Shown: positions 56,484 through 64,000 of the stretch, piece by piece | Position numbering within the stretch: position 1 is the first letter of the stretch | How the letters are laid out: each line of letters begins with the position of its first letter | NCBI RefSeq assembly: GCF_023715505.1 | Contig: NZ_JAMBOH010000006.1 | Coordinates: 186,001 to 250,000 of the forward strand | Direction: 5' to 3' | Length of the DNA stretch: 64,000 nt | Origin: Neobacillus cucumis | GTDB taxonomy: Bacteria > Bacillota > Bacilli > Bacillales_B > DSM-18226 | Made by a program: the position numbers and the translations under genes | The notes under the pieces: model-generated | The model's database searches: none | What the model was told of the DNA's origin: nothing | Seen by the model: the letters and a program-made list of their open reading frames with translations, nothing else

Positions 56484-57444
56484 TACGGACGGAAAAAGCA
56501 TCAGCAATAAACAAACATTTAAAGGTAAAGATTTTTTACAGCTAGCTGATTACAGTACCGATCAAGTCCTTTATTTGCTAGATGAAGCGGTAGAATTAAA
56601 AAGAATGCAAAAACAAGGTAAACCCCATCCATTCTTAAGCGGGAAGGTATTGGGTATGATTTTTGAAAAATCCTCGACTCGTACAAGGGTTTCCTTTGAA
56701 GTAGGGATGCTGCAGTTAGGAGGACATGCAATTTTTTTAAGTTCAAGGGATATTCAGCTCGGCCGCGGTGAGAGCATTTCTGATACTGCGAAAGTATTGT
56801 CCCGTTATATTGATGGAATTATGATTCGAACATTTTCGCATGAGTCTGTTGAAGAGTTGGCCTCTCATGCCACAGTACCTGTCATTAATGGATTAACAGA
56901 TCTGCAGCACCCAACCCAGGTGCTTGCAGATTTGTTAACTATCCTTGAGCATAAAGGGAAGTTGGCAGGATTAAAGCTTTGCTATATTGGTGATGGAAAT
57001 AATAATATGGCTCATTCTCTAATGGAAGGTGCCGTTAAAGTCGGGATGAATATCAGTATTGCAAGTCCTGCGGGCTACTTGCCTAATGAGGAAATTACTG
57101 AAAGAGCCATTCAAGCAGGCAAAGAAACGGGGAGTACGGTTACGATCACAAATAATCCTAATGAAGCAATAAAGGATGCCGATGTGGTTGTCACGGATGT
57201 TTGGACCAGTATGGGGCAGGAAGAAGAAACCGCCATCCGTTTAAAAGCATTCCAGGGTTTTCAAGTCAATGAAGAATTATGCAGCCATGCAAATAAAGAT
57301 TTTATCTTTTTACATTGTTTACCGGCACACCGTGGTGAAGAAGTTACGAGTGAGATTATCGATGGACCACATTCAGTTGTATTCGATGAGGCTGAAAACC
57401 GTTTACATGCTCAAAAAGCAATTTTAAAACTTTTACTATCATAA
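56467..57444 (+). CDS. argF: ornithine carbamoyltransferase
   Basis: This enzyme makes citrulline from ornithine and carbamoyl phosphate. The 325 residues have the phosphate loop SSTRTR (69-74), HPTQVLADL near 141, the ornithine loop DVWTSMGQEEE, and catalytic HCLPAHRGEEV near 283-293. ATG 56467 has AGAAGGTG 9 bases upstream and lies inside the end of carB. Alternative ATGs at 56431 and 56446 are further in. It ends the operon. Confidence 0.95.
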   Translation: MLEAINTDGKSISNKQTFKGKDFLQLADYSTDQVLYLLDEAVELKRMQKQGKPHPFLSGKVLGMIFEKSSTRTRVSFEVGMLQLGGHAIFLSSRDIQLGRGESISDTAKVLSRYIDGIMIRTFSHESVEELASHATVPVINGLTDLQHPTQVLADLLTILEHKGKLAGLKLCYIGDGNNNMAHSLMEGAVKVGMNISIASPAGYLPNEEITERAIQAGKETGSTVTITNNPNEAIKDADVVVTDVWTSMGQEEETAIRLKAFQGFQVNEELCSHANKDFIFLHCLPAHRGEEVTSEIIDGPHSVVFDEAENRLHAQKAILKLLLS

Positions 57445-57471
57445 TGGGTTCCTTTTTTATGAGATGTGTTG

Positions 57472-57510
57472 TATAATCATTCTATCGAATGAATAAAAAT
57501 CCATAAAGTA
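57472..57510 (+). promoter_or_regulatory. argG promoter -10 and ARG box
   Basis: TATAAT at 57472-57477 (with TTG just before) is the likely -10; no good -35 was seen. ATGAATAAAAATCCAT at 57489-57504 closely fits the Bacillus ARG-box consensus (ATGAATAAAAATKCAA) and sits over the expected start site. A second half-site, AAGTATTCA, follows. This suggests a separate ArgR-controlled unit for argG-argH. Confidence 0.65.
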
Positions 57511-57532
57511 TTCAAGGAGAGTTAGAATAAAA

Positions 57533-58744
57533 ATGACTAAGGAAAAGATTGTATTAGCATACTCAGGCGGTTTAGATACATCTGTATCAGTGAAATGGAT
57601 CCAAGAAAAGTACGGTTATGATGTAATTGCCTTGGGCTTAGATGTCGGTGAAGGTAAAGACTTAGAAGCTATTAAAAATAAAGCATTAAAAGTTGGCGCT
57701 TCGAAAGCGTATATGATAGATGCAAAAGAATTGTTAGCAAAAGAATATATTTTACCAGCTTTAAAGGCTAATTGTTTATATGAAGGTAAATATCCGTTAT
57801 CGTCAGCTCTATCAAGACCGCTTATTTCTAAATTATTGGTAGAAGTAGCGGAAAAAGAAGGAGCAACAGCTGTTGCCCACGGTTGTACAGGTAAAGGGAA
57901 TGACCAAGTTCGCTTTGAGGTATCCATCCAAGCATTAAATCCTAGTTTAAAAGTGGTTGCACCTGTTCGTGAGTGGGGAATGACCCGTGATGAGGAAATT
58001 AAATATGCGGAAGAAAACGGGATACCTATTCCAGTAAATTTAGACAATCCGTTTTCCATTGATGCTAATATCTGGGGGCGTGCCTGTGAGGCCGGAGTTC
58101 TCGAAGATCCATGGGCAGAGGCTCCAGAAGCAGCATTTGACTGGACTAATCCAATTGAATTAACACCAGATGCACCTGAATATATTGAAATCGAATTTGA
58201 ACAAGGGGTTCCAGTTGCATTAAATGGCGAAAAACTTCCACTTGTTCAGCTTATTGAAACACTTAATACGCTTGGTGGTAAGCATGGAGTAGGCCGTATC
58301 GACCATATTGAAAATAGATTAGTAGGGATTAAATCTAGAGAAGTGTATGAAAACCCTGCTGCGTTAATTTTAATTAATGCTCACAAGGAATTAGAGTTTT
58401 TAACACTAACTCGTGAGGTTACCCAATTTAAGACACAGGTTGAACAGCAAATGGCGAAGATTATTTATGAAGGTCTTTGGTACTCACCAATAAAACCTGC
58501 TCTTGATGCTTTTATCGATGAGACACAAAAGGTCGTTTCTGGAACGATTCGTGTTAAATTGTTTAAAGGAACTCATACAGTGGTTGGACGCAAATCACCG
58601 CACAGCCTTTACAACGAAGAGTTAGCAACCTATGCTAAAGGCGATGCTTTTGATCATAATGCTGCTGTCGGCTTTATTAAGCTATGGGGGCTGCCAACCA
58701 AGGTTTATTCTGAAGTAAATAACAAAGAAACGATTTTAAAATAA
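57533..58744 (+). CDS. argG: argininosuccinate synthase
   Basis: This enzyme condenses citrulline with aspartate using ATP. The 403 residues have the PP-loop [11 protein letters not shown] (9-19), the [14 protein letters not shown] region near 115-128, and [20 protein letters not shown] near 174-193. ATG after AAGGAGAG. A terminator-like hairpin, then repeat copy 3, separate it from argH. The two genes form the end of the pathway. Confidence 0.96.
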   Translation: MTKEKIVLAYSGGLDTSVSVKWIQEKYGYDVIALGLDVGEGKDLEAIKNKALKVGASKAYMIDAKELLAKEYILPALKANCLYEGKYPLSSALSRPLISKLLVEVAEKEGATAVAHGCTGKGNDQVRFEVSIQALNPSLKVVAPVREWGMTRDEEIKYAEENGIPIPVNLDNPFSIDANIWGRACEAGVLEDPWAEAPEAAFDWTNPIELTPDAPEYIEIEFEQGVPVALNGEKLPLVQLIETLNTLGGKHGVGRIDHIENRLVGIKSREVYENPAALILINAHKELEFLTLTREVTQFKTQVEQQMAKIIYEGLWYSPIKPALDAFIDETQKVVSGTIRVKLFKGTHTVVGRKSPHSLYNEELATYAKGDAFDHNAAVGFIKLWGLPTKVYSEVNNKETILK

Positions 58745-58751
58745 TCCGGAT

Positions 58752-58785
58752 TGCCCTCGAATCCATTTTCGGGGGCACTCTTCTT
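58752..58785 (+). terminator. terminator-like hairpin between argG and argH
   Basis: TGCCCTCGAA/TTCGGGGGCA with a six-base loop is followed by CTCTTCTTTATT. The T-tract is interrupted, so termination may be partial, letting argH be read through. Confidence 0.65.
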
Positions 58786-58806
58786 TATTCTTAGATAGTA
58801 TAGAAA

Positions 58807-58933
58807 TTGACTTTAAGAATTTTCTAGCTCCAGCGCCTAGCCCTCGAGGTCACAAGTTGATCCGTCAAAAGGTTAAAAAGCAGCCTTTCGGCCTGCTTGT
58901 CGGGATTGACCAAGGCGCTTACGCTTTTCTTAT
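58807..58933 (+). repeat. dispersed modular hairpin repeat, copy 3 (type B core) inside argG-argH
   Basis: The leader TTGACTTTAAGAATTTTC, left end TAGCTCCAGCGCCTAGCC and right end GTCGGGATTGACCAAGGCGC enclose a different core, GTCAAAAGGTTAAAAAGC with AGCCTTTCGGCCTGC. It ends a few bases before the argH ribosome site AAGGAGG, so it forms the argH 5' leader. Confidence 0.85.
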
Positions 58934-58949
58934 TTAAGGAGGAACAGTA

Positions 58950-60326
58950 ATGTCGAAGTTATGGGGCGGCCGTTTTACGAAAGAAACCAATAAGCTCGTT
59001 GAAGAATTTACAGCATCAATTTCCTTTGATCAAAAGTTAGCGAAAGAAGATATTGCCGGAAGTATGGCGCATGTTCAAATGTTGGGAGAATGCGGGATTA
59101 TTCCGATGGAGGATGCTGGTAAAATAAAGGACGGCCTTCTTGCAATAAAGAAAATGGTGGATGCTAACGAAGTTGAGTTTTTAGTTGAAGATGAAGATAT
59201 TCATATGAATATTGAAAAGCTCTTAATTGAAAAAATCGGCCCTGTAGGCGGCAAGCTTCATACAGGACGCAGCCGTAATGACCAGGTAGCTACTGATATG
59301 CATCTTTACTTAAGAACTAAAACCACTGAACTAATTAAGTTAATTGAAGATGTCCAACAGGCATTAATTGGGCAGGCAAAGGAGAACATTCACACATTAA
59401 TTCCAGGGTACACACACTTGCAGCGGGCCCAGCCTGTTTCCTTTGCACATCACCTGATGGCCTATTTTTGGATGTTTGAACGGGATAAAGAGAGACTTAT
59501 TGATTCACTTAAACGAGTGAATTGGCTGCCGCTTGGTTCGGGAGCATTAGCAGGAACAACATTTCCAATCAACCGTGAACAAGTGGCAGAAATATTAGGC
59601 TTTGAAACCATTTATCCAAATAGTATGGATGCAGTGAGTGACCGCGATTTTATTTTGGAATTCTTATCAATCGGATCGATTATTATGACACATATTTCTC
59701 GATTTTCAGAGGAATTGGTCATCTGGTCCAGTCAAGAATTCCAGTTTGTTGAACTTGATGATTCATTCTGTACAGGTTCAAGTATCATGCCTCAAAAGAA
59801 AAACCCGGATGTACCAGAATTACTTCGTGGAAAAACAGGAAGGACTTATGGGAACTTAATTGGATTGTTAACCGTACTTAAAGGCTTGCCGCTTGCTTAT
59901 AATAAAGATTTACAAGAAGATAAAGAAGGCATGTTTGATACGGTAGAGACTCTTGAAGGGTCATTAAAGCTTTTGGCTCCAATGATTGAGACGATGACTG
60001 TTAACAAAGATGTGATGCGAAAGGCGATTAATAATGATTTTTCCAATGCAACCGATATTGCTGACTATTTAGTTAGAAAGGGCTTGCCATTCCGTGAGGC
60101 ACACGAAGTGATTGGAAAAATAGTCTTATATGCAATTCAAGCAAATAAGTTTTTATTAGATTTAAGTTTTGAAGAATATCAAAGCTTTAGTCCTTTATTT
60201 GAAGAAGATATATACAAGGTGTTGGCTCCTGAGCATGTAGTCGCGGTTAGAAACAGCTTTGGCGGCACCGCCCCAGAACAAGTGGAAAATCAAATACGAC
60301 TTGCACAGGGGAAACTTCAAAGATAA
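58950..60326 (+). CDS. argH: argininosuccinate lyase
   Basis: This enzyme splits argininosuccinate into arginine and fumarate. The 458 residues have WGGRF (5-9), [14 protein letters not shown] near 109-122, [13 protein letters not shown] near 158-170, and the fumarase-superfamily signature [12 protein letters not shown] near 279-290. ATG after AAGGAGG. It lies downstream of repeat copy 3 and is followed by a small terminator and repeat copy 4. Confidence 0.96.
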   Translation: MSKLWGGRFTKETNKLVEEFTASISFDQKLAKEDIAGSMAHVQMLGECGIIPMEDAGKIKDGLLAIKKMVDANEVEFLVEDEDIHMNIEKLLIEKIGPVGGKLHTGRSRNDQVATDMHLYLRTKTTELIKLIEDVQQALIGQAKENIHTLIPGYTHLQRAQPVSFAHHLMAYFWMFERDKERLIDSLKRVNWLPLGSGALAGTTFPINREQVAEILGFETIYPNSMDAVSDRDFILEFLSIGSIIMTHISRFSEELVIWSSQEFQFVELDDSFCTGSSIMPQKKNPDVPELLRGKTGRTYGNLIGLLTVLKGLPLAYNKDLQEDKEGMFDTVETLEGSLKLLAPMIETMTVNKDVMRKAINNDFSNATDIADYLVRKGLPFREAHEVIGKIVLYAIQANKFLLDLSFEEYQSFSPLFEEDIYKVLAPEHVVAVRNSFGGTAPEQVENQIRLAQGKLQR

Positions 60327-60340
60327 CAATGGTAATTTTA

Positions 60341-60366
60341 AAGCTCGCCAAACGGCGAGTTTTTAT
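60341..60366 (+). terminator. Rho-independent terminator after argH
   Basis: CTCGCC/GGCGAG with a four-base loop is followed by TTTTTATTT. Confidence 0.82.
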
Positions 60367-60381
60367 TTATCAGAAAAGATT

Positions 60382-60725
60382 TTAACTTTGAGAATTGTCT
60401 AGCTCGAGCGCCTAGCCCCTCGATGGTCTACAGCTTATCCAGTTGCGGCTCCTTGGGACGCAAGTCTAGCCATCCCCTGAAGAAGGCAAAAAGCGCCTTC
60501 TTACAGGGTACGTTTTAGCCTAGAGTCCCAGGACAGTCGCCTCCTCATTTAGGACAATCCGTCCAAAAGGTTAAAAAGAAACCTTTCGGCCGGCTCGTTT
60601 GGCTACAGAAAGCTATCGCTTTCAGTACGCATATAGGGCGAATAGTCTTTGACCCTGCTTTCGCCGGCCAGTCGACAAGTCGCCCTATATCGGGGCTGCC
60701 CAAGGCGCTTGCGCTTTTCTTATAA
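60382..60725 (+). repeat. dispersed modular hairpin repeat, copy 4 (long composite)
   Basis: The copy is about 344 bases long. It has the constant left (TAGCTCGAGCGCCTAGCC) and right (CGGGGCTGCCCAAGGCGCTT) ends but carries several inner modules: a type A stem (CCCTGAAGAAGGC with GCCTTCTTACAGGG), a type B stem (AAAGGTTAAAAAG with AACCTTTCGGC), and extra stems such as ATAGGGCGA with TCGCCCTAT. It lies between argH and the SAM-I riboswitch promoter. Confidence 0.85.
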
Positions 60726-60748
60726 AATAATCGAATTAAAAGAATATA

Positions 60749-60777
60749 TTGACATTTAATAATAATTAAACTAGAAT
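60749..60777 (+). promoter_or_regulatory. promoter of the SAM-I riboswitch / hom transcript
   Basis: TTGACA (60749-60754), 17-base spacer, TAGAAT (60772-60777): a near-consensus sigma-A promoter. It starts 24 bases after the end of repeat copy 4. Confidence 0.85.
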
Positions 60778-60823
60778 ACTTTTTATAACTTAACTTGGTA
60801 ATTTAAATGAAAATAAAATATAA

Positions 60824-60969
60824 CTCTTATCCAGAGAGGCGGAGGGACTAGGCCCGATGAAGCCCGGCAACCATCAAGGTATTCCTTGAAAAGGTGCTAA
60901 TTCCTGCAGGTTATTTAGCCTGAAAGATAAGAGGAGGAATTGGCCCTCTTCTTATTAAGAGGGCTTTTC
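60824..60969 (+). promoter_or_regulatory. SAM-I riboswitch (S box) controlling hom
   Basis: The aptamer spans about 60824-60933: P1 arms CTCTTATC and GATAAGAG, the conserved AGAGGCGGAGGGACTAGGCC and CGATGAAGCCCGGCAACC segments, and the GGTGCTAATTCCTGCAG block. An intrinsic terminator follows (GCCCTCTT/AAGAGGGC at 60943-60964, then TTTT). The GAGGAGG strand can pair with CCCTCTT as antiterminator. High S-adenosylmethionine should therefore stop transcription before hom. Confidence 0.95.
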
Positions 60970-61029
60970 TTCATTTATTAGAAAAACTGACATAGATCAT
61001 GCAAATATAATAAGGAAGGGTGGATCAAC

Positions 61030-62262
61030 ATGTCTGTAATTAAAGTGGCAATCCTCGGGTTTGGGACTGTTGGTGAAGGGTTTTATCAAACGATTCAATC
61101 ACATGCGGAAGAACTGACGGCGGTTTTAGGCAAGAAGGTAGAGGTGGCAGCCATTCTAATCAAGAACAAGCAAAAGGAGCGGGACATTGACAAAGATGTA
61201 TTAGTTACAACAGAATTTGCGGATATACTAAATTTGCCACAACTTGATGTTGTTGTCGAAGCCATAGTTGGTAAAGACCCAACCTACATATTTTTAAAGA
61301 AAGCCATTGAGCGTGGCTGTCATATTATTACAGCAAATAAGGAAATGTTCGCCCACTATGGACAAGAGCTGCTTGAACTTGCAAAAGTGCATCATGTCTC
61401 TGTTGGATATGAAGCCACTGTGGCTGGAGGAATTCCGGTTATTCAAACATTAAGACAATTATTAAATGTAAATCGTGTTCAGCAAGTTCAAGGTATTTTA
61501 AATGGAACATCGAACTTCATTTTAACGGAAATGCGAGAGAAGAAGCTCTCTTTTGACCAAGCTTTACTAGCAGCACAAGAAAACGGCTTTGCAGAGGCTG
61601 ACCCGACAAATGATATTGAAGGCTATGATGCCTTTTATAAAGCCATGATTTTAAGTAGACTTGCCTTTGGCGAAGAACCAAATTGGCATGCAGTTGAAAG
61701 GTTAGGGATTACTTCCATCACAAAAGAATTGATTGACACAACCGAAAGGCTTGGACTAAGGTTTAAACATATTGCCAGTATAAGCAAATCAAGTCATCAA
61801 CTAAAGGCATCTGTTAAACCAGTCCTTGTTGGAAATGAGCATCCTTTATATCATGTCGAAGGAGTTCAGAATGCAGTAAACATTTCTTCGGATATTGTTG
61901 GTCAAATAACACTACAAGGACCAGGTGCAGGGATGTTTCCAACAGCAAGTGCGGTTATTGAAGATTTAGTCTACGTCTGTCAGAACCGGCCTGAAAGCCA
62001 AGGATTCTTATCAACAACTGAAGCCAATATTGCCATTCAGGGCCAGGCGCAAAAAGAAGAAACTTGGTTATTAGCTGGATTGTTTAATAATGTGATTGAT
62101 CCTTCAATTAAATTGATTGAACATGTTGAAGATGGAACATGGATTGCAAAAGGGAAAAAGGAAGAAATTGAGGAGCTCTCGACACAAAATAATGAACTTA
62201 TCTTTTTTCCGATAATAGGAGAATATGAAAAAGAGCAAATATCGGCAAGAGTAGCTTTATAG
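61030..62262 (+). CDS. hom: homoserine dehydrogenase (SAM-riboswitch controlled, no clear ACT domain)
   Basis: This enzyme reduces aspartate semialdehyde to homoserine, the branch point to methionine and threonine. The 410 residues have the NAD(P) loop AILGFGTVGEGFY (7-19), ITANKEMFAHYG near 98-109, GILNGTSNFILTEM near 157-170 and EADPTNDIEGYDAFYKAMIL near 193-212 with the catalytic Lys. The C-terminal about 80 residues do not read as a normal ACT domain (the Bacillus enzyme has one), so feedback control may be weaker. ATG after AAGGAAGGG. Control by SAM suggests a methionine-directed isozyme. Confidence 0.93.
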   Translation: MSVIKVAILGFGTVGEGFYQTIQSHAEELTAVLGKKVEVAAILIKNKQKERDIDKDVLVTTEFADILNLPQLDVVVEAIVGKDPTYIFLKKAIERGCHIITANKEMFAHYGQELLELAKVHHVSVGYEATVAGGIPVIQTLRQLLNVNRVQQVQGILNGTSNFILTEMREKKLSFDQALLAAQENGFAEADPTNDIEGYDAFYKAMILSRLAFGEEPNWHAVERLGITSITKELIDTTERLGLRFKHIASISKSSHQLKASVKPVLVGNEHPLYHVEGVQNAVNISSDIVGQITLQGPGAGMFPTASAVIEDLVYVCQNRPESQGFLSTTEANIAIQGQAQKEETWLLAGLFNNVIDPSIKLIEHVEDGTWIAKGKKEEIEELSTQNNELIFFPIIGEYEKEQISARVAL

Positions 62263-62289
62263 AATAATTAAACATTATCACCTTTATAC

Positions 62290-62318
62290 AAAAAGAGCCT
62301 ACGGCTCTTTTTTTTTTT
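62290..62318 (+). terminator. Rho-independent terminator after hom
   Basis: AAAAGAGCC/GGCTCTTTT with a three-base loop and a long T-run. Confidence 0.92.
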
Positions 62319-62456
62319 ACTTTTTACATTCACTTCCAATAAAAAGTGCACAGAAACCATTAATTTAGGTATTAGTTTAGTCAGATACGATTGTCCCTCA
62401 TATCCTATAAAGACTAAATGGACTAGTATAATCTAAAAGGAAGTGAAGAGGTCCGT

Positions 62457-63842
62457 ATGACATCAAAGTCTATAACCAATAGAAGTAATCCATTGTTCTC
62501 TGATTCCTTGGAACAGGAAAGATTCAGTGACGGCACTGGTGAAAAAAGCTGGGGCGGCGAATTTAAGTGGTCAAAAAGTATAAGAAAACGAAAAAACGAT
62601 ACTGAGCAAATATCAGAAAAAGGTGTAAGTAAAATCTCACAGGATGATACGAATCACGAGATTGAAGTCAGTATTATCATTCCATCACAAAATAAGTATC
62701 CACTAAATTTATTTACCCTTTACTCCCTCGAGTATCAAACCTTTAACACTAAAAAGATGGAAGTAATCTTTATTAACGATGCATCCACTGATCAAACAGA
62801 AGAAGCATTAAAAGGATACCATCCTCCATTTCAGTTTCATTATATTCACAACACACAAAGACTCGGCAGAGCAAGGGTTAGAAATTTAGGCATTCAAGCT
62901 GCAAGGGGGAGTATTATTATTTTCCTTGATGCAGAAATGATTACTGAACCTGACTTTGTCGCGAATCACTTTAACTATCACCAAAATTACCAAAATCTTA
63001 TTGTAACAGGGGCAATGTATGCAAAAGCGTTATATTCTTGTATTTTCCCTGAATTCTCCGACCAAATGATGAAAAAGCTCGAAAACTTAGCAAAAAAGAA
63101 TCAAAAAATATATGAGAGAATCCAAGATTGTAAATTTCCTATTGAAAAGTCATATCCACTGATCGAAAAAGACGATATCGTTCAGGGAACCTTCAAAGAA
63201 ATATCGTATAGTGCATACCCATGGTATCAAGGAATCATCAGTAATTTCAACAAAGAATTAGAAGGGTTCATGTTTCCATGGATGGCATTTCTAACAGGGA
63301 ATATGTCCATACGGAAGGAGCTTATAACTCAGGCTGGGATGTTTGATGAAGAGTTTTACCATTATGGTTATGAGGATTGGGAATTAGGATACAGATTACA
63401 TCAAATGGGTGCAAAATATATAGTAAGCAATAAATTGACCACATACCATCAAGAGCATCCTGTTGGGGAAGGAAAGTGGAAAGAAGCCGTAGGAAACTTT
63501 GGTTTATTCTGTTTAAAACACCATGAAGTAGATGTGTTAATTTTAGCGTTAGAGCTTGCTAGAATGACAGATATACTAACCATGAATAATGTTTTAAAGG
63601 AATATAAACTGCTTCTGAAAACAAATCCAGAACAATTTCAACGCTTCTCAGAAAAATTCATTGCTATTCTTGAGACCATTATTCTTATGCTTGAAGTCGA
63701 CATTCGTCATTTTAATATCTTAGGTGCTGCGGGCTTTAGTTCAAAGGCTAGAGAAAGTCTTATAAATGATATGAAACAAATTGAAACCCTTAAAAGCTAT
63801 CCGAATTTAACCAAGTTTTTGGCGATGGTAATAAACTCATAA
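62457..63842 (+). CDS. family 2 glycosyltransferase with galactosyltransferase-like C-terminal motif
   Basis: This 461-residue GT-A glycosyltransferase has a charged N-terminal extension of about 65 residues without membrane segments. The catalytic domain (about 70-345) follows: VSIIIPSQNKYPLNLFTLYSL near 71-91, FINDASTDQTEEAL near 101-114, DXD-like LDAEM near 158-162, and the FDEEFYHYGYEDWELGYRL motif near 297-315, as in chondroitin-polymerase/galactosyltransferase families. A helical C-terminal tail ends it. ATG after GAAGAGGT. The next gene is also a glycosyltransferase, so this is the start of a polysaccharide or spore-coat glycan cluster; the acceptor is unknown. Confidence 0.88.
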   Translation: MTSKSITNRSNPLFSDSLEQERFSDGTGEKSWGGEFKWSKSIRKRKNDTEQISEKGVSKISQDDTNHEIEVSIIIPSQNKYPLNLFTLYSLEYQTFNTKKMEVIFINDASTDQTEEALKGYHPPFQFHYIHNTQRLGRARVRNLGIQAARGSIIIFLDAEMITEPDFVANHFNYHQNYQNLIVTGAMYAKALYSCIFPEFSDQMMKKLENLAKKNQKIYERIQDCKFPIEKSYPLIEKDDIVQGTFKEISYSAYPWYQGIISNFNKELEGFMFPWMAFLTGNMSIRKELITQAGMFDEEFYHYGYEDWELGYRLHQMGAKYIVSNKLTTYHQEHPVGEGKWKEAVGNFGLFCLKHHEVDVLILALELARMTDILTMNNVLKEYKLLLKTNPEQFQRFSEKFIAILETIILMLEVDIRHFNILGAAGFSSKARESLINDMKQIETLKSYPNLTKFLAMVINS

Positions 63843-63865
63843 ACCAAATGAGAGGAGTGGAAAAA

Positions 63866-64000
63866 GTGGTTTCCATTATTACTTGTACAATAAGAGATGA
63901 ATGCATGAATAATATTTTTAATAACTATCAGCAACAGACATGGAAAGAAAAGGAATTAATTATTGTTTTGAATAAAGATTCAATGGACATTGATCGATGG
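63866..64000 (+). CDS. glycosyltransferase, N-terminal fragment (cut by window edge)
   Basis: A GTG start preceded 8 bases upstream by AGAGGAG opens a frame that runs off the window. The first 45 residues read MVSIITCTIRDECMNNIFNN and then QQQTWKEKELIIVLNKDS, the first beta strand and helix of a GT-A family 2 glycosyltransferase with its IIVLN strand. It begins 23 bases after the preceding glycosyltransferase stop, so the two are very likely co-transcribed. Confidence 0.8.
   Translation, partial: MVSIITCTIRDECMNNIFNNYQQQTWKEKELIIVLNKDSMDIDRW

Larger units (their letters stand above)
60327..61029. other. 703-base intergenic region between argH and hom
   Basis: In order: argH terminator (60341), repeat copy 4 (60382-60725), promoter (60749-60777) and SAM-I riboswitch (60824-60969). 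No protein-coding gene was seen. Confidence 0.8.

Overview
The window looks like chromosome of a low-GC, spore-forming Bacillaceae bacterium (Bacillus/Neobacillus type). The reasons are AT-rich DNA with strong GGAGG ribosome sites and frequent TTG/GTG starts, the Bacillus-type gene order argCJBD-carAB-argF, a SAM-I riboswitch, and candidate CcpA, ArgR/AhrC and WalR sites. The assignment is by pattern only. No rRNA, tRNA, CRISPR array, intact insertion sequence or prophage was seen.

Layout. 1-4.1 kb: end of a tRNA-dihydrouridine synthase gene, azlC-azlD (branched-chain amino acid export type) divergent from a MocR regulator, then a 109-residue orphan protein. 4.6-8.5 kb: LysR regulator divergent from galactarate dehydratase garD, followed by a LarA-superfamily gene broken by two frameshifts and a stop. 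8.5-15 kb: uracil-DNA glycosylase, a 1325-residue secreted deacetylase/xylanase, and a secreted NlpC/P60 cell-wall hydrolase with a WalR box. 15.6-21.7 kb: proline catabolism (proline dehydrogenase, P5C dehydrogenase, PutP) and an AAA+ activator lacking the GAFTGA loop. 21.8-27.6 kb: MobA-like nucleotidyltransferase, SelO, an orphan sensor kinase, two tandem MpsC-family (DUF2294) genes and a small HesB-like protein, with several structured leaders. 27.7-32.1 kb: IclR regulator, acylating acetaldehyde dehydrogenase, 4-hydroxy-2-oxovalerate aldolase and a GntP permease behind a promoter overlapped by a perfect cre site. 32.3-37.3 kb: branched-chain aminotransferase, a ketopantoate-reductase-family enzyme, a polar amino acid ABC transporter and a small acidic protein. 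37.5-46.1 kb: POT peptide transporter, a TipAS-type MerR regulator and a five-gene oligopeptide ABC operon. 46.2-60.3 kb: shikimate kinase, type I dehydroquinase, then complete arginine biosynthesis from N-acetylglutamate (argCJBD, carAB, argF) followed by argG and argH. 60.8 kb to the end: SAM-I riboswitch with homoserine dehydrogenase, then two family 2 glycosyltransferases, the last cut by the window edge.

How it fits together. Much of the window is nitrogen and amino acid economy: peptide and amino acid uptake, proline breakdown to glutamate, glutamate to arginine through the acetylated cycle, and the branch to methionine/threonine. ArgR-type boxes precede argC and argG. The most unusual non-coding feature is a dispersed repeat family with constant ends and exchangeable inner hairpins. 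Four full copies lie near 15.2, 37.4, 58.8 and 60.4 kb, with a degenerate inverted relative near 44.0 kb. One copy lies inside the argG-argH gap and ends a few bases before the argH ribosome site.
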